From Roseiarcus sp963721905 (lineage in GTDB: Bacteria > Pseudomonadota > Alphaproteobacteria > Rhizobiales > Beijerinckiaceae): DNA of 64,000 bases. Below the pieces are notes generated by a model, which made no database searches, was not told the origin of the DNA, and was given only the letters and a program-made list of their open reading frames with translations. Shown here one piece after another: positions 60,041-64,000 of this stretch. The position numbers and the translations under genes were made by a program. Each line of letters starts with the position of its first letter. Position 1 is the first letter of the stretch. The DNA lies in contig CAVRMF010000016.1 in NCBI GenBank assembly GCA_963721905.1, positions 1 through 64,000 of the forward strand, in the 5' to 3' direction.

Positions 60041-61048
60041 ATGTCAGAAGGCGTCGGGTGGCCGAAAACGTTACAGGAATTGGGGCCAGCAATTATTTGG
60101 TGGATTCTTTTGCTCGGCTCAGGGCTCGAAGGCATTACAGCATTGGTCCACGGTGATTGGACAGCCTTCTTTGCCTCTTGTCTGATTTTTGTAGTCCTCT
60201 TGGTTATGTTAATCAATTGGCCGATCATAAAGTCTAAGTTTGAGGACCCAAGGTGGCTAGTCGCGGCCGCGATGGTTGGACTTATTTGTTTAGGAACATC
60301 TCCTTTTATCGAGGAGAAACGATTGCCATTTTCCGCTTGGTTCGAGTCTCAATTGTCCTCCGCAGACATCTCGGCCGCGAAGGCCCAGCAAGCTGCCGAG
60401 GATCAACGACAAGTATCCGCCGCGCAAGATATAGCGCGAAATGAGAAGGCTGCGAGAGAAGCCGCTGAACGTGACCTGAGCATTGCCAATCAGCAACTGG
60501 GGTCACTTCAGTCGCAAGTTGTCGCTGTTACGAAGGAGCGTGATGCAGCACAGCAATCTATTCATGACTTACCGATAACCAGCGCGCACGACGTACCGTT
60601 GAAGCTTAATTTATTGGATGACCTGTTAGATAGGATCGTTCCCGACATTAGGAAGATACCAGAGCAAATAGATTCCGCGCTGGATGTTAGGCCGATCTGT
60701 CCACTGCGTCAGTGTAAATTTGATGCGCTGCCATTAGTCAAACAGCTGAATGGAATTACGTCCGAGTGTCTTCAGATGAAGAAGGAGATAGACGATTTTA
60801 AGAACGAGTCAATTAAGTTTGACGACATTGGGGCACTTGCCGTCATCGATTGCAAACACCTTACGGACGCCGTGTCCGATTATCAACAGATCATTGGAAT
60901 CTTTGGCTCCTCACCTCCATTTGGTATATTTGATGCAGATACAAACAATCAGCGCAATGCGCTTAAGATTGCGTCTAAAGAAATCGATGATTTGGCGTCT
61001 GATATTTATGGAAAAGCACTGTCCGCTAGAAAAAAACTATCACAATGA
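60041..61048 (+). CDS. Unknown membrane protein with coiled coil
   Basis: The 335-residue protein starts after AAGGAGG. Three membrane helices come first (AIIWWILLLGSGLEGITALV, FFASCLIFVVLLVMLINWPI, WLVAAAMVGLICLGTSPFI). A long charged coiled coil follows (about 105-175: AAKAQQAAEDQRQVSAAQDI, NEKAAREAAERDLSIANQQL), then a helical domain with two Cys pairs (RPICPLRQCKF). Codon use is clearly more AT-rich than in the neighbours, a sign of transfer. It stands alone between 17-bp direct repeats. No family is recognised. Confidence 0.8.
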   Translation: MSEGVGWPKTLQELGPAIIWWILLLGSGLEGITALVHGDWTAFFASCLIFVVLLVMLINWPIIKSKFEDPRWLVAAAMVGLICLGTSPFIEEKRLPFSAWFESQLSSADISAAKAQQAAEDQRQVSAAQDIARNEKAAREAAERDLSIANQQLGSLQSQVVAVTKERDAAQQSIHDLPITSAHDVPLKLNLLDDLLDRIVPDIRKIPEQIDSALDVRPICPLRQCKFDALPLVKQLNGITSECLQMKKEIDDFKNESIKFDDIGALAVIDCKHLTDAVSDYQQIIGIFGSSPPFGIFDADTNNQRNALKIASKEIDDLASDIYGKALSARKKLSQ

Positions 61049-61127
61049 CTAAGAGCAGTGCCAACGGTGACGAATGCATTTTTGTATTGCCGCAACGGGA
61101 AAAAAGCAAGTTTCCCCTAACGCGGAG

Positions 61128-61144
61128 CTATTTCGAAGCCTGAA
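61128..61144 (+). repeat. 17-bp direct repeat, right copy (islet edge)
   Basis: CTATTTCGAAGCCTGAA, identical to 59618-59634, the 3' end of the epimerase-like gene. It lies 80 bp after the coiled-coil gene and before pgm on the other strand. Confidence 0.8.
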
Positions 61145-61210
61145 TGGACCCCGTGCTGAGGCGACTTTGCGCCACAGTACGGAGGCGCAGAAAGCCGCCT
61201 TCCATCGGAC

Positions 61211-62839
61211 TCACGTGATCACGCTCGGCGCCTTGCGGCCAGTGCGTGCCTCGATCCCCGCCAGCTCGCGCGAGAGCGCGATGAGGTCCGCGAGCGCGGC
61301 TTGTGTGTCCTGGTCGAGCTTGCCCGACGACGGCTCGTAATGTTCGACATACACGCGCAAAGTGGCCCCGACCGTGCCGGTTCCCGACAAGCGGTAAACG
61401 ATGCGCGAGCCGCCTTCGAACATCACCCGGATCCCCTGATGGTCTGATTCCGAATGGTCGACGGGGTCGTGATAGGCGAAGTCGTCCGCCGCCTCGACTT
61501 TGAGTGCGCCGAAGGTCTTGCCGGGCAGGGTCGCCGTCGCTTCGCGCAGCGCGCCCATCAGCCCGTTCGCCGCGTTGAGGTCGATCTCGTCGTAGTCGTG
61601 CCGCGTGTAATAGTTGCGCCCGTAGGTCCGCCAGTGCTCGCGTACAAGGTCGGCAACGGAGATGCGGCGCTTGGCGAGGATGTTGAGCCAGAACAGCACC
61701 GCCCACACGCCGTCCTTCTCGCGGATGTGGTTCGAGCCGGTGCCGAAGCTTTCCTCGCCGCAGAGCGTCGCCATGCCTGCGTCGAGCAGGTTGCCGAAGA
61801 ACTTCCACCCTGTCGGGGTCTCGAACGAGTGGATGCCGAGCTTGGCGGCGACGCGGTCAGAAGCGGCGCTGGTCGGCATCGAGCGCGCGACGCCCGCAAG
61901 GCCTTTGGAATAGCCCGGCGCGAGCGTCGCATTGGCGGCTAGGATGGCAAGCGAATCGGACGGCGTGACATACATGTTGCGGCCGACGATCATGTTGCGG
62001 TCGCCGTCGCCGTCCGAGGCCGCGCCGAGGTCGGGCGCGGCCGGCGACATCATGAAGTCGTAGAGATCCTTCGCATAGACCGGGTTCGGGTCGGGGTGAT
62101 GGCCGCCGAAGTCGGGGAGCGGCGTACCGTTGACGACCGTGCCTGCGCCCGACTTGAGGTCGCCCTCAAAGATCGCGTGCGCGTAGGGGCCGGTGACGGC
62201 GTGCAAGCCGTCGAAGCGCAGGCGAAAGCCCGAGGCGAACAGCGCCCGGATCGCGTCGAAGTCGAATAAGGTCTTCATCAGTCCAAGATATTGGGTCACC
62301 GGATCGATGATCTCGACCGTCGTCTGCTCGACCTTGACGGCGCCGAGGCGGTCGATGTCGACGTCGGCGGCGTCCGAGATCTCGTAGGCCTCGATCTCCT
62401 TGGTCCGGGCGAAGATCGCCTCGGTGATCAATTCCGGCGCGGGGCCGCCCGCGCTGATATTATATTTCACGCCGAAATCGCCGTCCGGGCCGCCGGGATT
62501 GTGGCTGGCGGAAAGGATGATGCCGCCGAAAGCGCCGAGATGGCGGATCAGCGCCGAGACCGCGGGCGTCGACAGGATGCCGCCTTTGCCGATGACGATC
62601 CGGCCGAAACCGTGGGCGGCGGCGATTTTCGCGACGATCTGGATCGCCTCGCGATTGAAGTAGCGGCCGTCGCCGCCGAGAACCAGCGTCTTGCCGGCAA
62701 AGCCTTCGAGCGAGTCGAAGATCGACTGGATGTAGTTCTCGAGATAGCCGGGCTGCTGGAATGCGGGCACTTTCTTGCGCAGTCCCGACGTGCCTGGCTC
62801 CTGACCGGGAAAGGGTTTGGTCGCGATGGTTCGGATCAT
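61211..62839 (-). CDS. pgm: Phosphoglucomutase (alpha-D-glucose)
   Basis: This 542-residue enzyme is full length. It shows MIRTIATKPFPGQEPGTSGL at the start, the phosphoserine loop IILSASHNPGGPDGDFGVKY (about 111-130), the Mg2+ loop ASDGDGDRNMIVG (about 280-292) and GEESFGTGSNHIREKDGVWA (sugar binding, about 367-386). It interconverts glucose 1-phosphate and glucose 6-phosphate for glycogen, trehalose and exopolysaccharide metabolism. It is divergent from glmM. Confidence 0.95.
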   Translation of the reverse strand: MIRTIATKPFPGQEPGTSGLRKKVPAFQQPGYLENYIQSIFDSLEGFAGKTLVLGGDGRYFNREAIQIVAKIAAAHGFGRIVIGKGGILSTPAVSALIRHLGAFGGIILSASHNPGGPDGDFGVKYNISAGGPAPELITEAIFARTKEIEAYEISDAADVDIDRLGAVKVEQTTVEIIDPVTQYLGLMKTLFDFDAIRALFASGFRLRFDGLHAVTGPYAHAIFEGDLKSGAGTVVNGTPLPDFGGHHPDPNPVYAKDLYDFMMSPAAPDLGAASDGDGDRNMIVGRNMYVTPSDSLAILAANATLAPGYSKGLAGVARSMPTSAASDRVAAKLGIHSFETPTGWKFFGNLLDAGMATLCGEESFGTGSNHIREKDGVWAVLFWLNILAKRRISVADLVREHWRTYGRNYYTRHDYDEIDLNAANGLMGALREATATLPGKTFGALKVEAADDFAYHDPVDHSESDHQGIRVMFEGGSRIVYRLSGTGTVGATLRVYVEHYEPSSGKLDQDTQAALADLIALSRELAGIEARTGRKAPSVIT

Positions 62840-62997
62840 GGACAGCGTCTCCCCGTTTGGCGCGCGGGCGCCCGCGCGCCAAGTCTAGGCGCCGGAACGC
62901 GACGCGGCAATGTCATCCGGGCGTTCGCGCACGTGAACAGCGTGAAACGAATTGTGAAGGTTTATTAAGCGCGGATGCGGTAGATTGGCGGGTCAAG

Positions 62998-63019
62998 GCA
63001 GATCCGCACGGGTCTGCCT
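62998..63019 (+). promoter_or_regulatory. Stem-loop just upstream of glmM
   Basis: GGCAGA (62998-63003) and TCTGCC (63014-63019) pair across a ten-base loop, ending five bases before the GAGGAGG ribosome site (63022-63028) of glmM. It could influence translation or transcript stability. No known riboswitch (glmS type) features are visible. Confidence 0.4.
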
Positions 63020-63035
63020 CCGAGGAGGCTCGCTG

Positions 63036-64000
63036 ATGGGGCGCAAGTATTTCGGCACCGACGGCATTCGCGGCCGGGCCAACGCCAAGATCACGGCCGA
63101 GGTGGCGATGAAGGTCGGCCAGGCGGCCGGCCTCGCCTTTCAGCGCGGCGACCATCGCCATCGCGTCGTCATCGGCAAGGACACGCGCCTGTCGAGCTAC
63201 ATGATCGAATACGCCCTCGTTGCGGGCTTCACCTCGGTCGGCGCCGACGTGCTGCTGCTCGGGCCCGTTCCCACTCCCGCAGTCGCGATGCTGACGCGGT
63301 CGATGCGTTGCGATCTCGGGGTGATGATCTCGGCTTCGCACAACCCTTTCGAGGACAACGGCATCAAGCTGTTCGGACCGGACGGCTTCAAGCTGTCGGA
63401 CGAAGTCGAGGCGCGGATCGAAGCGCTGATGGACGGCGACGTCGCGCCGATGCTCGCCCGCTCACCCGATCTCGGCCGCGCCAAGCGCATCGACGACGTC
63501 CAGGCCCGCTATATCGAATACGCCAAGCGGACCCTCAATCGCGACGTCACCCTCGACGGTCTGCGCATCGTCGTCGACTGCGCCAACGGCGCCGCCTACA
63601 AGGTTGCGCCCGAAGCGCTGTGGGAGCTCGGCGCCGAAGTGATCAAGATCGGCGTCGAGCCGAACGGCCTCAACATCAATCTGGAAGTGGGTTCGACCGC
63701 GCCCGAGGCGCTCGCGCGCAAGGTTCGCGAGATGCGCGCCGACGTCGGGATCGCGCTTGACGGCGACGCCGACCGCCTGGCGATCGTCGACGAGAAGGGC
63801 CACGTGATCGACGGCGACCAGGTGATGGCGGTCATTGCCGAAAGCTGGCGCGACGACGGGCGCCTGTCGAAGCCCGGCATCGTGGCGACGGTGATGTCCA
63901 ATCTCGGCCTCGAGCGACGTCTGGCCGCCCTCGGCCTTACGCTTGAGCGCACCCCGGTCGGAGACCGCTACGTGATTGAGCGGATGCGCGAGAAGGGCTA
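63036..64000 (+). CDS. glmM: Phosphoglucosamine mutase (runs off window)
   Basis: ATG 63036 follows GAGGAGG. The visible 321 residues begin MGRKYFGTDGIRGRANAKIT and include the phosphoserine loop DLGVMISASHNPFEDNGIKL (about 92-111) and the Mg2+ loop IALDGDADRLAIVDEKGHVI (about 238-257). GlmM converts glucosamine 6-phosphate to glucosamine 1-phosphate for UDP-N-acetylglucosamine. The frame stays open at position 64000; the last third of the roughly 450-residue protein lies beyond the window. Confidence 0.95.
   Translation, partial: MGRKYFGTDGIRGRANAKITAEVAMKVGQAAGLAFQRGDHRHRVVIGKDTRLSSYMIEYALVAGFTSVGADVLLLGPVPTPAVAMLTRSMRCDLGVMISASHNPFEDNGIKLFGPDGFKLSDEVEARIEALMDGDVAPMLARSPDLGRAKRIDDVQARYIEYAKRTLNRDVTLDGLRIVVDCANGAAYKVAPEALWELGAEVIKIGVEPNGLNINLEVGSTAPEALARKVREMRADVGIALDGDADRLAIVDEKGHVIDGDQVMAVIAESWRDDGRLSKPGIVATVMSNLGLERRLAALGLTLERTPVGDRYVIERMREKG

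Overview
This is high-GC DNA from an alphaproteobacterium, most likely of the order Hyphomicrobiales (Rhizobiales). Two CtrA-control genes (sciP, rcdA), a DUF1192 gene, a 41-residue type B ribosomal protein L36, a DUF1036 gene next to pyruvate kinase, and edd all fit that placement. A PEP-CTERM protein and vanAB-like genes would suit a Beijerinckiaceae/Methylocystaceae-like member. The genus cannot be fixed from sequence alone.

The left end (1-10.6 kb) is accessory. An IS630-family element with terminal inverted repeats is split by a complete IS110-family element, whose 226-bp upstream non-coding end is where a bridge RNA would lie. Next comes a run of genes that all point to NAD+ chemistry or immune signalling. 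A SIR2-fold protein (with one frame break) overlaps by 4 bp a 1241-residue nSTAND NTPase with a propeller-like C-terminus. These are followed by a CAP12-type TIR protein and a zinc Sir2 deacylase. The nSTAND gene is cut after its 15th codon by a 1034-bp IS1595-family element flanked by the 8-bp duplication AAACCGTT. Removing the element and one repeat restores the frame exactly.

From 10.6 to 38 kb the window is mostly chromosomal. It holds small secreted proteins, a c-heme protein, a PanB-like enzyme, a hydrolase and membrane protein cluster with its own winged-helix regulator, a ParDE-type toxin-antitoxin pair, a Rieske oxygenase/reductase pair and an adenylate-cyclase/TPR protein. It also holds sciP, mnmA, a candidate alpha-r14-like small RNA, rcdA, a ThiE-like/Sel1 pair, edd, bioY, rpmJ and an HxlR regulator with a MATE exporter.

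From 38 to 47.7 kb there is a MarR-GNAT fusion behind a perfect palindrome, a palindromic repeat beside a TIR-domain remnant, vapBC with its operator, ndh, pyk, DUF1036, an M50 protease, glyA and a LuxR-type regulator with a degenerate receiver. From 47.7 to 61.2 kb the DNA is disturbed. There is a frameshifted lytic transglycosylase, a duplicated sigma-factor 3' end flanking a GFA-family gene, and an amine oxidase gene split by two degenerate insertion sequences. An AT-rich islet carrying an unknown membrane/coiled-coil protein sits between 17-bp direct repeats. The window ends with pgm and a truncated glmM.

Single-base frame breaks recur outside mobile DNA (SIR2, DUF1499, lytic transglycosylase, possibly MATE). 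Either sequence errors or ongoing decay could explain them. No tRNA, rRNA, CRISPR array or prophage was seen.
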